Positions 9,371 through 19,042 are shown, counted from the stretch's first letter. The stretch is DNA of 64,000 bases from Vibrio thalassae (GCF_900089835.1 NZ_OANU01000002.1:62001-126000); one strand, 5' to 3'. The notes: generated from the letters alone by a model not told the origin. Program-made: numbers and translations.

Positions 9371-9386
9371 TACAGTTTAAACTGTA
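9371..9386. promoter_or_regulatory. SetR/CroS operator-like site 3
   Basis: TACAGTTTAAACTGTA is a perfect 16-bp palindrome and the best copy of the motif, which suggests the highest affinity. Confidence 0.75.
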
Positions 9387-9400
9387 ACATTCAATCTTGT

Positions 9401-9416
9401 AACAGTTATTATTGTA
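9401..9416. promoter_or_regulatory. SetR/CroS operator-like site 4
   Basis: AACAGTTATTATTGTA, an imperfect dyad immediately before the croS ribosome-binding site and start (9429), suited to repressing the rightward promoter. Confidence 0.7.
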
Positions 9417-9428
9417 ACAGGAGACGGT

Positions 9429-9680
9429 ATGGAAGTGTTCAACACGACACAAAAACATCTCCGCCGTGCCATTGACTTGGTCGGCGGGCAATCAGCATTA
9501 GCACGAGCCATCAACTCAAAACAGCAAAACGTCTGGTTTTGGTTGAATAAATCAGGGCGTGTTCCCGCTGAATTCGTTTTACCCATCGAACAAGCTACGC
9601 AAGGACAGGTAACCCGATCTCAGTTAAGACCGGACATCTACCCCGAATGCCCAAGCGAGCTGAAAGCCAGTAACCAGTAG
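9429..9680 (+). CDS. croS: CroS, Cro-like repressor
   Basis: An 83-residue protein with a YdaS/Cro-type helix-turn-helix (GGQSALARAINSKQQNVWFWL, about residues 19-39). It lies divergent from setR with the shared operators between them, which is the lambda cI/cro layout. In SXT, CroS represses setR and is required for efficient induction after DNA damage. AGGAG (9419-9423) precedes the ATG. It is the first gene of the operon that ends in setDC. Confidence 0.85.
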   Translation: MEVFNTTQKHLRRAIDLVGGQSALARAINSKQQNVWFWLNKSGRVPAEFVLPIEQATQGQVTRSQLRPDIYPECPSELKASNQ

Positions 9681-9735
9681 GATTAAGGGCAAGTAATGGT
9701 CAGCATTTTACGTAAACACAAAAGCGAGTACCTCC

Positions 9736-10605
9736 ATGCGTGATTATGGCAAGGTCTATACCCGCTTTTGGCTAAAGCAAAATGTTTTGTCCTGGAGTGA
9801 CTCAGCGAAGTTGCTAGGACTGTATTTGCTTACATGCCCGCATTGTAATTTGCTTGGCTGCTTTCGACTGCCGATTGGTTACGTTGCTTCTGACTTGAAC
9901 TGGGATGAGCAACAGGTTGCCAAGGCGTTAAGTGAGTTAGAACAAGATCAGTTCCTGATTCGTTGCGAGGAATCTGGTTGGACTTTGATTCGAAGCTTTC
10001 TGAAGCACAACCCAATCGAAAACCCAAACCAAGGTAAGGCAGCCTTTCGGTTGCTTAAAGATGTACCTGCCGACTTCGTTGGTATGGCATCGCTTTTGAA
10101 ATCTCTTGCCGCTTTTCAAGCTCGGCTTCCAGAAGAATTTTCATCATTGTTTATGCCTGTTGGCAACCCGGTAAGGGACTCTCAACGGTCGGATGACTCT
10201 GAGAGAAGCAATAAACCAACAGTTAAAACTGTTTATCACATACAGTTTGAAGACTTCTGGGATGTACAAATACGCAAAGAAAAAAAAGCTAAAGCCAAAG
10301 AAGAATGGCTACGCATGGGCCTCAATGAAGACCATGAACTCGCCTTGGAAGTGCTAACACGCTGGAAAGAGCAACGAGACAACCGATTGCAGTATCAAGA
10401 TCGGACTAAGACCCCTATGCCACATAACTGGCTTTTAAACCGGCAATGGGAAGACGAGTACGTTCGCATTGATGAAGTACAGCAATCATCGACGAGCCTA
10501 AAGGGCAGCAATCACCAATTGAATATTGAAGAAAGCAATCGTCGCATCGCTGAAAGCTGGGCCGGACCAGGTATTCGGGAGGTTCGTTCAAGTGCAGGAG
10601 GTTGA
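9736..10605 (+). CDS. Replication-type winged-helix protein of the setDC operon
   Basis: A 289-residue protein of unproven function. Residues 15-95 look like a winged helix (LSWSDSAKLLGLYLLTC..., then VASDLNWDEQQVAKALSELEQDQFLIR), as in phage replication-initiation and helicase-loader proteins. A charged middle and an Arg/Lys-rich C-terminal half follow. It is the second gene after croS and overlaps the next gene slightly. Homologues are standard in this operon of SXT elements. Confidence 0.6.
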   Translation: MRDYGKVYTRFWLKQNVLSWSDSAKLLGLYLLTCPHCNLLGCFRLPIGYVASDLNWDEQQVAKALSELEQDQFLIRCEESGWTLIRSFLKHNPIENPNQGKAAFRLLKDVPADFVGMASLLKSLAAFQARLPEEFSSLFMPVGNPVRDSQRSDDSERSNKPTVKTVYHIQFEDFWDVQIRKEKKAKAKEEWLRMGLNEDHELALEVLTRWKEQRDNRLQYQDRTKTPMPHNWLLNRQWEDEYVRIDEVQQSSTSLKGSNHQLNIEESNRRIAESWAGPGIREVRSSAGG

Positions 10606-11254
10606 TAAACGCGAGTTTGCTGAAGTTTGGGGAGCAGCTTGGGCCATGTATGGCAAAAGCGTATCACCGCAATTGCTATCCATCGCATTTGAAGCCCTTC
10701 GTGCTTATAGCATTGAAGAAGTGCGAATCGGTCTGACTCGGCATATTCAATCACCGGATACTGGGCAATTTTTTCCAAAGCCCGCTGACGTCATCAAGCA
10801 TATCGATGGCAACTCGGGTTCAAGAGCCATGGTTGCTTGGAACAAAGTTGACAAGGCTGTTCGTCAGGTTGGTGCTTGGACATCCGTGATGTTTGACGAT
10901 GCACTTATCCACCGCGTGATTTCAGACATGGGGGGATGGGTTGAACTCTGCAAAGTTGATGACAGGGAATACCCCTTTAAGCAAAAAGAGTTTTTAACAC
11001 GCTACCAGGCTTACTTGCTGCGGGACGAAGTGGGTGAATACCCAAGGCTATTACAGGGTATTGCAGACCATCAGAACCAGCAAAAAGGATTTGATATGCA
11101 AGCGCCTGTTGCCGTGGGTGACTGGTCAAAAGCGGCACAAGTTTACACGAGAGGCATCGCCAATTTTAGCGCAGTGCCTTTGAAAAGAATAAGCCCGAAA
11201 GCCATTCAGGCGCTTCTCGGAAATCAATTAGAGGACAAAAATGAAAACGATTAA
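10592..11254 (+). CDS. DUF6475-type conserved protein of the setDC operon
   Basis: About 220 residues, beginning with a QEVDKREFAEVW segment, followed by YGKSVSPQLLSIAFEALRAYSIEEVRIGL and DTGQFFPKPADVIKHI. This is a layout I associate with DUF6475 and with phage helicase-loader-like proteins. I start it at GTG 10592 because GGGAGG (10577-10582) is nine bases upstream; an ATG at 10526 would add 22 residues that do not resemble the family. It follows the winged-helix gene and overlaps the next ORF, consistent with an operon. A role in DNA replication is plausible but unproven. Confidence 0.55.
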   Translation: MQEVDKREFAEVWGAAWAMYGKSVSPQLLSIAFEALRAYSIEEVRIGLTRHIQSPDTGQFFPKPADVIKHIDGNSGSRAMVAWNKVDKAVRQVGAWTSVMFDDALIHRVISDMGGWVELCKVDDREYPFKQKEFLTRYQAYLLRDEVGEYPRLLQGIADHQNQQKGFDMQAPVAVGDWSKAAQVYTRGIANFSAVPLKRISPKAIQALLGNQLEDKNEND

Positions 11255-11789
11255 AGCAAAAACCGTTGCCCTAGTGATAGCCATGTCCGCAAGCACTTCA
11301 GTCTATGCGTTTCCGGGCTATCAGTGGGAAAAAGCAGCACAAAGTGTTGGTATTGATCCAGTCATGCTCTACGCCGTTGCCTTGGCTGAGTCAGCCTCAC
11401 ATCGAGGTCTTAACATGACCAGTCCATGGCCATACGCAATTCGCAATGGTTCAAACGCAACCTACGCCAAATCTAAGACAGAAGCGGAGCAACTGTTAAA
11501 CCAGGCACTTCAAGAGAGTGAAAAATACCAGCTCGATATTGGCCTTATGCAAATCAATTTGCATTGGCATGGGCATCGAGTGAGCTCAGCAGCTGAACTG
11601 CTAGACCCCATCACCAACCTTACTGTCGGCTCCAGTATTTTGGCCGAAGCAATCAAGTCTTCACCAAACGATTTAGAGCTTGGCATAGGCCGCTATCACA
11701 GTTGGAACGAAGAGCGTGCACGCTGGTATGGGCAAAGAGTGCTTTCTATTTATCGCAATATTTTACATGAACTGGAGGTCCGTCAATGA
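11241..11789 (+). CDS. Lytic transglycosylase-like secreted protein
   Basis: A 182-residue protein with a signal peptide (cleavage near VYA-FPG), then an SLT-like fold: IDPVMLYAVALAESA with the candidate catalytic Glu, followed by YQLDIGLMQINLHWH. These are the paired motifs of soluble lytic transglycosylases. It would open peptidoglycan in the periplasm, a common accessory function for conjugation machines. It overlaps the preceding gene and the setD start (ATGA type), so it is in the SetR-controlled operon. Confidence 0.8.
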   Translation: MKTIKAKTVALVIAMSASTSVYAFPGYQWEKAAQSVGIDPVMLYAVALAESASHRGLNMTSPWPYAIRNGSNATYAKSKTEAEQLLNQALQESEKYQLDIGLMQINLHWHGHRVSSAAELLDPITNLTVGSSILAEAIKSSPNDLELGIGRYHSWNEERARWYGQRVLSIYRNILHELEVRQ

Positions 11790-12085
11790 CAACCAATCAA
11801 CAAGACTTCTATCAATTAAATTTGGCGTACCTACACGCAGCACGAGAATTAGCGCGAATTGATCCGCAAGAGGCTGTCTTGCGCTTTGGACTTACACGCG
11901 ATGTGGTTGATGCACTGATTAATGCTGGTGTTGACGACCTGCAACGAGTGGCGACCTCATCATTCATGCTGTTTCAACCAAGGGGAAACCAGAGCCAACT
12001 GATTGAGATGGTGAAGAGCAAAGGCACAGGTATCCCAAGAATCGCTTATTTATTATCAACCTTAAACAACAAGGGGGATGCATGA
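11786..12085 (+). CDS. setD: SetD, FlhD-like subunit of the ICE activator
   Basis: A 99-residue mostly helical protein that overlaps the upstream gene by four bases and setC by four bases. The segment YQLNLAYLHAARELARIDPQEAVLRFGL is FlhD-like. SetD and SetC form the activator complex that turns on the transfer and excision promoters of SXT/R391 elements. Confidence 0.9.
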   Translation: MTTNQQDFYQLNLAYLHAARELARIDPQEAVLRFGLTRDVVDALINAGVDDLQRVATSSFMLFQPRGNQSQLIEMVKSKGTGIPRIAYLLSTLNNKGDA

Positions 12086-12615
12086 TTGATAACCTGTCCA
12101 AAAGTGAGCTGTTTACCCGAGCCTCGCTGCTTATTAAATACGGATTTCGAACAACCATTATCGCGCTCGATACAGGTTTGCCAATCCACATTATCAGAAG
12201 GCTCCACAAAGAAGTGACTGGCAAGTCACCTTGTCCTGGTCAATTGCCAGAATCTGATGCCATCGTTAAAAGTAGAAGAGCCTTGGTTGAAGGCTCCCTG
12301 CTGATGGCGCTTTATGTCAATATTGGTGGTGACAATGTCTACAAGCAATTAAATATTGATGCTTTGATGAAGGCTTACGATGCGTACTTGGTTGCAAGAG
12401 AAGAAGCAGATCTTCCAGCTGAGATCCCCTGGAAAAAACTAACCATCAATGAAGGTTGGGTTCTAGCTCGTGATTTAAGATCACAGCTTGCATCCTTACA
12501 CCGGTGTCGATGCGGTAGTCTGTATTTGACGGTATCTCAACAGCGCATTCAGCTTAAATGTCCTGTGTGCGAAATTATGGCCGAGCAAACCACTAGAGCA
12601 CTTTTTGAGAACTAA
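12082..12615 (+). CDS. setC: SetC, FlhC-like subunit of the ICE activator
   Basis: A 177-residue FlhC homologue. The C-terminal zinc site is intact, with CRCGSLYL and LKCPVCEIM supplying the four cysteines. With SetD it activates the int, tra and recombination promoters. It is the last gene of the croS operon. Confidence 0.92.
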   Translation: MIDNLSKSELFTRASLLIKYGFRTTIIALDTGLPIHIIRRLHKEVTGKSPCPGQLPESDAIVKSRRALVEGSLLMALYVNIGGDNVYKQLNIDALMKAYDAYLVAREEADLPAEIPWKKLTINEGWVLARDLRSQLASLHRCRCGSLYLTVSQQRIQLKCPVCEIMAEQTTRALFEN

Positions 12616-12669
12616 CATGCTGATACATGATTTGATTGTGCACCGCCCGTGCACTTTGAGAGTACTAAG

Positions 12670-13101
12670 ATGACAAACTTACTTAAATCTTTACCAGCAC
12701 GCTGCTGGGTTATATCACTGGGGCTTTTTCTGGCGACTTTGGCTGCGGCTCATTTTTTTCCATCAGAAATATTAACGGCATCTGCCAAGTTAGCGGCTCT
12801 GCCATTTCTGTTCTGCACCGTCGTTTTTTTCAGCTACTTGGGATTCAAAGCGACCTGCAACCCCATCGGCCTTATAGCCATCACCACTATGTTTTTAGCA
12901 ATCGCATATTGGCAAGTGAGTTGGACAATTTTCTGTGTCGGCTTAGCTTTCTTAGGCTTAAGCGGTCTAATCCGTTTGTTTCAAAGGCAACTGAAAGATA
13001 CCGGTCGAGAACTAAGCCTGGGCGAAAAAAAATATTGGTACTGGGTAAACGAATTTGCAGATGGTCGCTCATCTATCCTCCCCAAAAGGCCAAAAAAATA
13101 G
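12670..13101 (+). CDS. eex: Eex, entry-exclusion inner-membrane protein
   Basis: 143 residues from ATG 12670, the length I recall for SXT/R391 Eex. An earlier in-frame GTG at 12649 is less likely. The N-terminal half has several membrane segments, followed by a basic cytoplasmic tail. Eex in the recipient inner membrane blocks entry of an element with the matching TraG. It is convergent with traG, its donor-side partner, and its last codons double as the U tract of the traG terminator. The TraG sequence here predicts the R391-type exclusion group. Confidence 0.85.
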   Translation: MTNLLKSLPARCWVISLGLFLATLAAAHFFPSEILTASAKLAALPFLFCTVVFFSYLGFKATCNPIGLIAITTMFLAIAYWQVSWTIFCVGLAFLGLSGLIRLFQRQLKDTGRELSLGEKKYWYWVNEFADGRSSILPKRPKK

Positions 13102-13122
13102 CCAGCCCATCACAAGCTGGCT
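13092..13122 (-). terminator. Terminator of the leftward traF-H-G operon
   Basis: In the leftward direction the stem AGCCAGC-N9-GCTGGCT is followed by A then TTTTTTT. The U tract is the reverse complement of the last codons and stop of eex, so the terminator and the eex 3' end share bases. Confidence 0.85.
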
Positions 13123-13133
13123 ACCTTCTGTTT

Positions 13134-16100
13134 TTAGTTCCTTCCTGATGCCTGGTTATAGGCCCTAATATCGATCAAATTGTTCTGAGCATAATCTCCC
13201 GCAAGGGATGCATTTGAGATCACTGCAATCTGCTTATCCACAAATGCTTTATCTTTTTCGGACACACTGTCGGGGATGTAAGAGCCACTCTCATCCTTTT
13301 GACGATACTCATTTAGCATTTGTTCCCTTAGGCCAAGCATTTCAGGTGACCAACTCGATGAGTCTTCAGAGTTGAAAACGCGACCCGCCAAACCTTCATT
13401 GAAAGCTTGAGCGAACACTTGACTTTGAATCGGGGTCAATCCCATTCTCTGCCCTTCGCTGTATGCTTCCTGTTTAAAATCATCGGCATACTGTTCTAAG
13501 AACTCACCATATCGATTGTTAACTGCCGCACCGAATGCCCCAGCCAACATGGCTTCAGACTTAGTACCCCAGTTTACTTCGGAGGCATACTGCGAACTCG
13601 ATCCACTGTATGCATCATTAAACGCCGTCAATGGGTTTTCCAAAGAGGTTCCGGCGTCAACGGCTGCTTTTAAGCCATCCCAGGTTGATTTACTGGCCAC
13701 CGTTGCATTGTGCAAGAAACCTCGTGAGCCAGGATCTTCAAGCGCTTGTTCTTTGTAACTCTCATAGTCTTCGCCAAAGTGATTCAAGGTATGCAGTGCT
13801 GCATCAGTATGCTTGCCACTGAAATCACCAATAGCACTGGCGCTGTTGAAGAACATTTCAGCACCAGAAACTCCGCTATCATCAGCCATAATGCGTGCTC
13901 GCCACTGAGACCCAGCTTCACTGTTTAGTCCAGATTGATAGGTACTTGTGTCAGAAACTACGGCCTGTTGGGCTTGTTGTTGATGCGCATTTAGTTGTCC
14001 ATCAACACCAGACAAATTAGTTTGGTAAGCTGATTGAGCTGCGTTGAACTGAGTTTGAACAGTTGCAGCATCGTCGTAGCCGCCCAATACACCCGATTCC
14101 ACTTGGCTTTGAGTGCCACCAAAAGTAGGTGCAGCTGATGACAAGCCTTCATTAGAGCGCGGTTGAATTGATCGTAAATCGGCTCCGGTAGCCATGGCCA
14201 TAACAGTCATTGCTGCTTGATAATCATTGTCTCGTTCAGCGGGCGTCGATGAGTTGCTATAGGTTAAAGACTCCATAGCTGCGGCCACATACGCCTGATT
14301 ATCATCAGGTAGCAAGCGCTGATACATTGGAAGGTTTTCACGTAATCGGTTACCTGCTTCAACATGCTGGTTCATATAGCGACCTAAATAATCCATGACT
14401 TCAGGATTATCCGCTGCTAATCGAGTTAACGTCGCACCATCCGTGTTCCTTTGTCCTGATAGACTGTAGCTGGCCTGATCAAGCTCACTAAAGCGGTTTG
14501 ATGCCGTGATAACGTCTTGTGCTGAACTCTGAAGTGACTGATAGTCTTGGTTAGACAACGACATTTCAACGCCAGAACGTCTTGAATCTGAAAGGTCCTT
14601 AACCATGGCATCGCGAAACTCAGCACGTCGTGAATCACTCGATGCCAAGCTTTGCATCTCCCCAGTGAGCGTATTTGCGGTCGTAGACCGAGAACTGCCT
14701 TCTGACGACTCAACTTGGCCACTAAAGTTTCCACCTAAATCCAAGCCTGCTCGTAACCGTGATATTTTTGGCACTCTTGAGGATTCGGGCTTATCGACTC
14801 CAGGCAAGTTACCTTGTCGGGAGTCATTCCCCCCTGTACCAAGTAATCTTCCCAAGAACCCTTTATCTGCTACTTCTTTATCATCGGTATTTGTAATGGT
14901 TCCATCTCCACCGACCCTTAGGCCTCCCGATAACACGCCAGATACCAAGCCACGTACAGCGTCTTTTTTATCGTCTCCGAAACCATACCGTGTTTGCAGG
15001 TCATCAGTGACCTGATTAACAACGGCGCTAGATGCGGAATTAGAAGAACCGATCTGACGTCCAACCGAAGAAAGGTTGTCGTAACTTAGCTTTTCACCAA
15101 AGGTTCGACTCATGGTATTGCCAACCTGACGGCTAAAGGCTTGAGTTGCCTGAGTCATGGATTCTTTTGTAGAGCCGACCATTGAACCCACTGCGTTTCC
15201 AACAGAGAAACTGCTTAGTAGGTTTGACGCGCCGGTCATAGCAGAACCAGTGAGGGCTGAATTTTGGAACATTGACTGTGATTGCATCACCGGGGCATTT
15301 TTCGCGACATCTGGACTTGCCATCTTTTCATCAATGGCATCGCCGTTTTGAAGACGTCCAGCCAAGTGGGTAGCGGTTATTGCTGAGCCATACACGAGCA
15401 TGAGCGAAATCGCCGGAACACTCGACGCCAACATGCCGCCAGTAGCTATCCAGGTTTGCAGCACTGAATCCATCTGCATCATCCCAGCAAAAGATGGCAC
15501 TTCTGTACCTGCAAAGGCATCAAGAGCCGACATTTTCCCTGCAACGGTTAAATGAATATACAGGTTAATGATGGCCATGACAGGCATCCAAAGTTGAATC
15601 CAAAGCAGGATTAACAAGTACTTCCCAGCCATTCGCATCCCGATTTGGCCAAGGGCAATCACAAAGGCCATCAATGGGGTGATGGCGTAAATGAAACCCT
15701 CAAAAAACGTCATCATCGGACGAACGATGCTTTGGAACAGGGTCTGCTCCGCCGCCCATTGCGTATTGCGCTGCTCAATTGCTTGGTTAACCATAACGGC
15801 TGCGGTGAAAGCTTGATCATCCATATACTTGCCCGTCACGCTTTGCTCATAAATAGGCAAAAGCACTGACGCGGTCATGTACTCTTGGGTGTTAACCGAA
15901 GCCAAACCAAGGTTATTCAGTGCATTTCGGATCACGTCATCAGTATCCGTTGCTGACGAAGTCCCCAATGAGGCTGACAAAACCTGTTTAAGCCTTGGAA
16001 TGAAGGTTGATTCTGTCATGAGTTTCAGTTGGCTATAGGCATCGGTGCAGTCCAGATCGCTACTGCTACCACTGAGCATGATGCGTGTGCCATATATGCG

Positions 16101-16703
16101 CGAATCAAACCTAATCGCAGTCATCGGGTTAGGATCACTCAGCACCTGATCTAGGTTCTTTTGGCCGATGTCGATGCCAATCAAGGTGCATTCTTTGATA
16201 TAGTTAAACCACGATTGCTCGATATCTGAGCCACCGACACGATTTGCATCACCCAACCCAGAGCGATCCATCACCTGTTTTCTCACTTTAATCAGTGACT
16301 GTAAACTGGATGCAAAGCCGTATTCCGTCATGGCGGGAGTTGAGAACGCCGTTTCAAACAATCGCGTGATTTGAAAGCCAACAGTCGAAATCGTACTGCC
16401 TGCGGCAGCAACACCGATGGGCACATTATCAACAACTCGAACTTGTCCCGTGTACGCATCCTCAATGCTCACTCGGGTACTGGGCCCAAACATGGTTGCA
16501 AAGACTAGCCATGAGACTAAAACATGTTGAAAGTTAATCCCACGACCACCTTGCATTAAGGCCTGAACAGAGACCATCAATACCCCAATGAGCAAGCCAA
16601 TGCGAACCATTGAAGTAAAGTCGCCTGTACCAGTGATCATCGCGACAGCGTTCAGGACCTGCTCTAAAAAAGCCGAATCCCCGATGGAATAGATTTCCCA
16701 CAT
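13134..16703 (-). CDS. traG: TraG, mating-pair stabilisation and entry-exclusion determinant
   Basis: A 1,189-residue protein with membrane segments at about 30-75 and 330-450 and a long Ser/Gly/Gln-rich C-terminal part. Like F TraG, it acts in the inner membrane and envelope to stabilise mating pairs. Residues 606-608 are Thr-Asp-Asp, the triad known from R391-type TraG (SXT-type has Pro-Gly-Glu), which decides which Eex recognises it. It is the last gene of the traF-traH-traG operon, three bases after traH. Confidence 0.95.
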   Translation of the reverse strand: MWEIYSIGDSAFLEQVLNAVAMITGTGDFTSMVRIGLLIGVLMVSVQALMQGGRGINFQHVLVSWLVFATMFGPSTRVSIEDAYTGQVRVVDNVPIGVAAAGSTISTVGFQITRLFETAFSTPAMTEYGFASSLQSLIKVRKQVMDRSGLGDANRVGGSDIEQSWFNYIKECTLIGIDIGQKNLDQVLSDPNPMTAIRFDSRIYGTRIMLSGSSSDLDCTDAYSQLKLMTESTFIPRLKQVLSASLGTSSATDTDDVIRNALNNLGLASVNTQEYMTASVLLPIYEQSVTGKYMDDQAFTAAVMVNQAIEQRNTQWAAEQTLFQSIVRPMMTFFEGFIYAITPLMAFVIALGQIGMRMAGKYLLILLWIQLWMPVMAIINLYIHLTVAGKMSALDAFAGTEVPSFAGMMQMDSVLQTWIATGGMLASSVPAISLMLVYGSAITATHLAGRLQNGDAIDEKMASPDVAKNAPVMQSQSMFQNSALTGSAMTGASNLLSSFSVGNAVGSMVGSTKESMTQATQAFSRQVGNTMSRTFGEKLSYDNLSSVGRQIGSSNSASSAVVNQVTDDLQTRYGFGDDKKDAVRGLVSGVLSGGLRVGGDGTITNTDDKEVADKGFLGRLLGTGGNDSRQGNLPGVDKPESSRVPKISRLRAGLDLGGNFSGQVESSEGSSRSTTANTLTGEMQSLASSDSRRAEFRDAMVKDLSDSRRSGVEMSLSNQDYQSLQSSAQDVITASNRFSELDQASYSLSGQRNTDGATLTRLAADNPEVMDYLGRYMNQHVEAGNRLRENLPMYQRLLPDDNQAYVAAAMESLTYSNSSTPAERDNDYQAAMTVMAMATGADLRSIQPRSNEGLSSAAPTFGGTQSQVESGVLGGYDDAATVQTQFNAAQSAYQTNLSGVDGQLNAHQQQAQQAVVSDTSTYQSGLNSEAGSQWRARIMADDSGVSGAEMFFNSASAIGDFSGKHTDAALHTLNHFGEDYESYKEQALEDPGSRGFLHNATVASKSTWDGLKAAVDAGTSLENPLTAFNDAYSGSSSQYASEVNWGTKSEAMLAGAFGAAVNNRYGEFLEQYADDFKQEAYSEGQRMGLTPIQSQVFAQAFNEGLAGRVFNSEDSSSWSPEMLGLREQMLNEYRQKDESGSYIPDSVSEKDKAFVDKQIAVISNASLAGDYAQNNLIDIRAYNQASGRN

Positions 16704-16706
16704 GAC

Positions 16707-18095
16707 CTATTCCCCCAGCGCCGTAGATTTAACGGTGTAATAACGCTGTTTGCGAATGGTCTGAATCACCTGGTTAAAATGCGCCAGCAATTCTTGCTCT
16801 GAGCCGTATCTTCGCTGCAACGCAGCGTACTCCTCATTGATTTGGCGACGTGCACGTTCAAGGTCTTCGGTTAACAACTTCGCATAGGCATGATCTTCCA
16901 CACCGGAGGTACTTCTAGCTGCATTGAGCATGTCTTCAACCAATGCTCGGGCCATCTCAACAGCAATAAATGGTGCCGCTCTTGAAGCAAACGACCTAGC
17001 GGCCCCTTCATTTAATGCAGAAAGTGTTCGAATCATACCGCCAATGCTCGCAGGAGCCGAGGTCATAAAAGCCTTTTCGGTGGTGCTAGCAGCCCCTGTA
17101 TTTCGAGCAAACTTAAAAATAATGCCGTTACTAGAACCTGTACCAAGAAGTAAATTTTCTACCTGAGTTGATAACCCGGTAAGAGTCACGTTAGTAATTG
17201 TCGGATTCAGACAGCCGTCTTGTGTCACTGTGTCACATCGGTACATAGCGACGTTACCGCCATGAATTAGATGCTCAATAGTCACTTTATTGCCATTCAA
17301 TCTGGTCAGTTTTGGGGCTTTACCTTGACCATCAGCCGCATTAGCCAAATCACCAACGATGATCGAACCCGTCACCGACATAACCGCTTCAAGAAAACGG
17401 TCATCCCCCGATGCAAACCAGCTTGATGCCGAATGACGTTTCAGTGCTCGCCAGACCAAGTTACCTTTAATCGTTTTATTCACATCAGATGCCGCGACAC
17501 TTGAAGCATTCTCATAAGGGTTCTTACCGTTGGACTCACTCCAACTGGTAAAAATGTCTCCAGCCCCTTTAAGTGAGCTCAACATGCTGGCTTCTGTTTG
17601 CCCCTTTTTACCAAAAGCAGCCAGGGTATCGTTCACGACTCCCTGAGCCATTTGACAGGAATTGCCAAAATACTCGTTCAACTGCTGGATTTTCTTTTGC
17701 AGTGTCTCCATGTGCTGAGAGCATTTCTCACACATAGCACTGAGCGCCAATTGGAATGCGTACCCCTTGGCATTTGCCGCTACAGAGCGAAGTAATTGAA
17801 CAAACTGATCTGCATTAACAAATGACAAACTTCCAGCGAACATATCAATGCCGCCACAACCTGCTTGGAATGACGGAGGCACCATTGAGACGAGGTTCTC
17901 GTTCATGATCCTGTTACGGACAACAACGCTTCCACCAGATATAACGCCACGCCGCTGACTCTCGAATACACCAGGCGCAGTGGTGTTGGTCATTGAACCA
18001 AACAATTGATTCATCTCCTGTTGCAAGCTTGCTTGGCTCATAGACGAAAAACCAATCGCACAGGCGATTAGCGATACTCGGAATACTTTTTTCAT
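16707..18095 (-). CDS. traH: TraH, pilus assembly/mating-pair protein
   Basis: A 462-residue protein with a signal peptide (cleavage after SQA). The mature part has CGGIDMFAGSLSFVNADQFVQLLR and a cysteine cluster SAMCEKCSQH, characteristic of F-type TraH. It is periplasmic/outer-membrane associated and needed for pilus extension. It is tightly packed between traF and traG. Confidence 0.93.
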   Translation of the reverse strand: MKKVFRVSLIACAIGFSSMSQASLQQEMNQLFGSMTNTTAPGVFESQRRGVISGGSVVVRNRIMNENLVSMVPPSFQAGCGGIDMFAGSLSFVNADQFVQLLRSVAANAKGYAFQLALSAMCEKCSQHMETLQKKIQQLNEYFGNSCQMAQGVVNDTLAAFGKKGQTEASMLSSLKGAGDIFTSWSESNGKNPYENASSVAASDVNKTIKGNLVWRALKRHSASSWFASGDDRFLEAVMSVTGSIIVGDLANAADGQGKAPKLTRLNGNKVTIEHLIHGGNVAMYRCDTVTQDGCLNPTITNVTLTGLSTQVENLLLGTGSSNGIIFKFARNTGAASTTEKAFMTSAPASIGGMIRTLSALNEGAARSFASRAAPFIAVEMARALVEDMLNAARSTSGVEDHAYAKLLTEDLERARRQINEEYAALQRRYGSEQELLAHFNQVIQTIRKQRYYTVKSTALGE

Positions 18096-18097
18096 TG

Positions 18098-19042
18098 TTA
18101 TAACCCTCCTTGTGCACGCAGATAGCGAACAAGGAACTCAGGGTCCTGTAATATCTTTTCGTTAAGCTCTTGGGCTGACATCGCGAGTGACACGCCGGGT
18201 TGAACAGGTCTGGTGGCATAGTAAGTTTGATCGTCAATCCAACCGGCTTGATGGGCTGCAAGAATGATTCGATTATTGAGCTCATCAAGGCTCATTGCGC
18301 CTTGGCCAATCGGAGTGATGACATTAGGCGGATCAACTAAGAACACGGCAGGGACAGTCGTAACGGACAAGGATTGAGCTTGTCCTGAATCGACTTTGTA
18401 ATTAGGAAACTCTCCACCAGGTAAAGGCAAGCCATCGACTGCAATAGCAAACACCTCGAAACCATAGTTCAAAGCCATTGATTCGATAATAGGCGCTTGA
18501 GCATGGCAGTAAGGGCAATCAGAGCGATAGAAGAAGAATAAGCCAGCCCGTTTTGCTACTTCACCTAAAGCAATATCTCGTTGAGCGCCAGCTTCTCGAT
18601 CCATCCGATTGGCAGCATAGGTAGCCAAGGGTCTGCGACTGATTTCATCCAAAACTGGATCGCCCATGACCACCTGCTGACTAACATCAGCAAATAGTGA
18701 GCCCTTATCCATCATGACGCGCTGTAGATACAGATAGGCTCGGACGTTCTCATTCGTCGGCTCATCAATTGCCTTGTCCATGAACGACTGCATATGCTCT
18801 CGAAACCAGGCAGCACTGAAGGGCTTTAGCTCGCTCTGACTCGACTCTGCCGCACCAGATTCCGGCTTAATAAGCTCTTCAGCCTCCGCTGGCTCAGGAA
18901 TGACCTGATACCAAAACCAGCCTTCCTGGCCACGCTGATAGAATGGCTCGTCACTGGCATAGGCGGGTAAAATGAATAGAAAGAAAATAATGATTGGGAT
19001 GGTCACCCATAGGATGAACCAAGGTAACAAAGGCGTTCTCAT
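18098..19042 (-). CDS. traF: TraF, thioredoxin-fold pilus assembly protein
   Basis: A 314-residue protein with an N-terminal membrane/signal segment and a C-terminal thioredoxin fold with the active site CPYC (FFFYRSDCPYCHAQ). I use ATG 19042 with GGAG upstream rather than TTG 19048. F-type TraF helps fold disulfide-containing transfer proteins in the periplasm, here probably TraH, TraN and TraU, which are cysteine-rich. It is the first gene of the leftward traF-H-G operon. Confidence 0.93.
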   Translation of the reverse strand: MRTPLLPWFILWVTIPIIIFFLFILPAYASDEPFYQRGQEGWFWYQVIPEPAEAEELIKPESGAAESSQSELKPFSAAWFREHMQSFMDKAIDEPTNENVRAYLYLQRVMMDKGSLFADVSQQVVMGDPVLDEISRRPLATYAANRMDREAGAQRDIALGEVAKRAGLFFFYRSDCPYCHAQAPIIESMALNYGFEVFAIAVDGLPLPGGEFPNYKVDSGQAQSLSVTTVPAVFLVDPPNVITPIGQGAMSLDELNNRIILAAHQAGWIDDQTYYATRPVQPGVSLAMSAQELNEKILQDPEFLVRYLRAQGGL

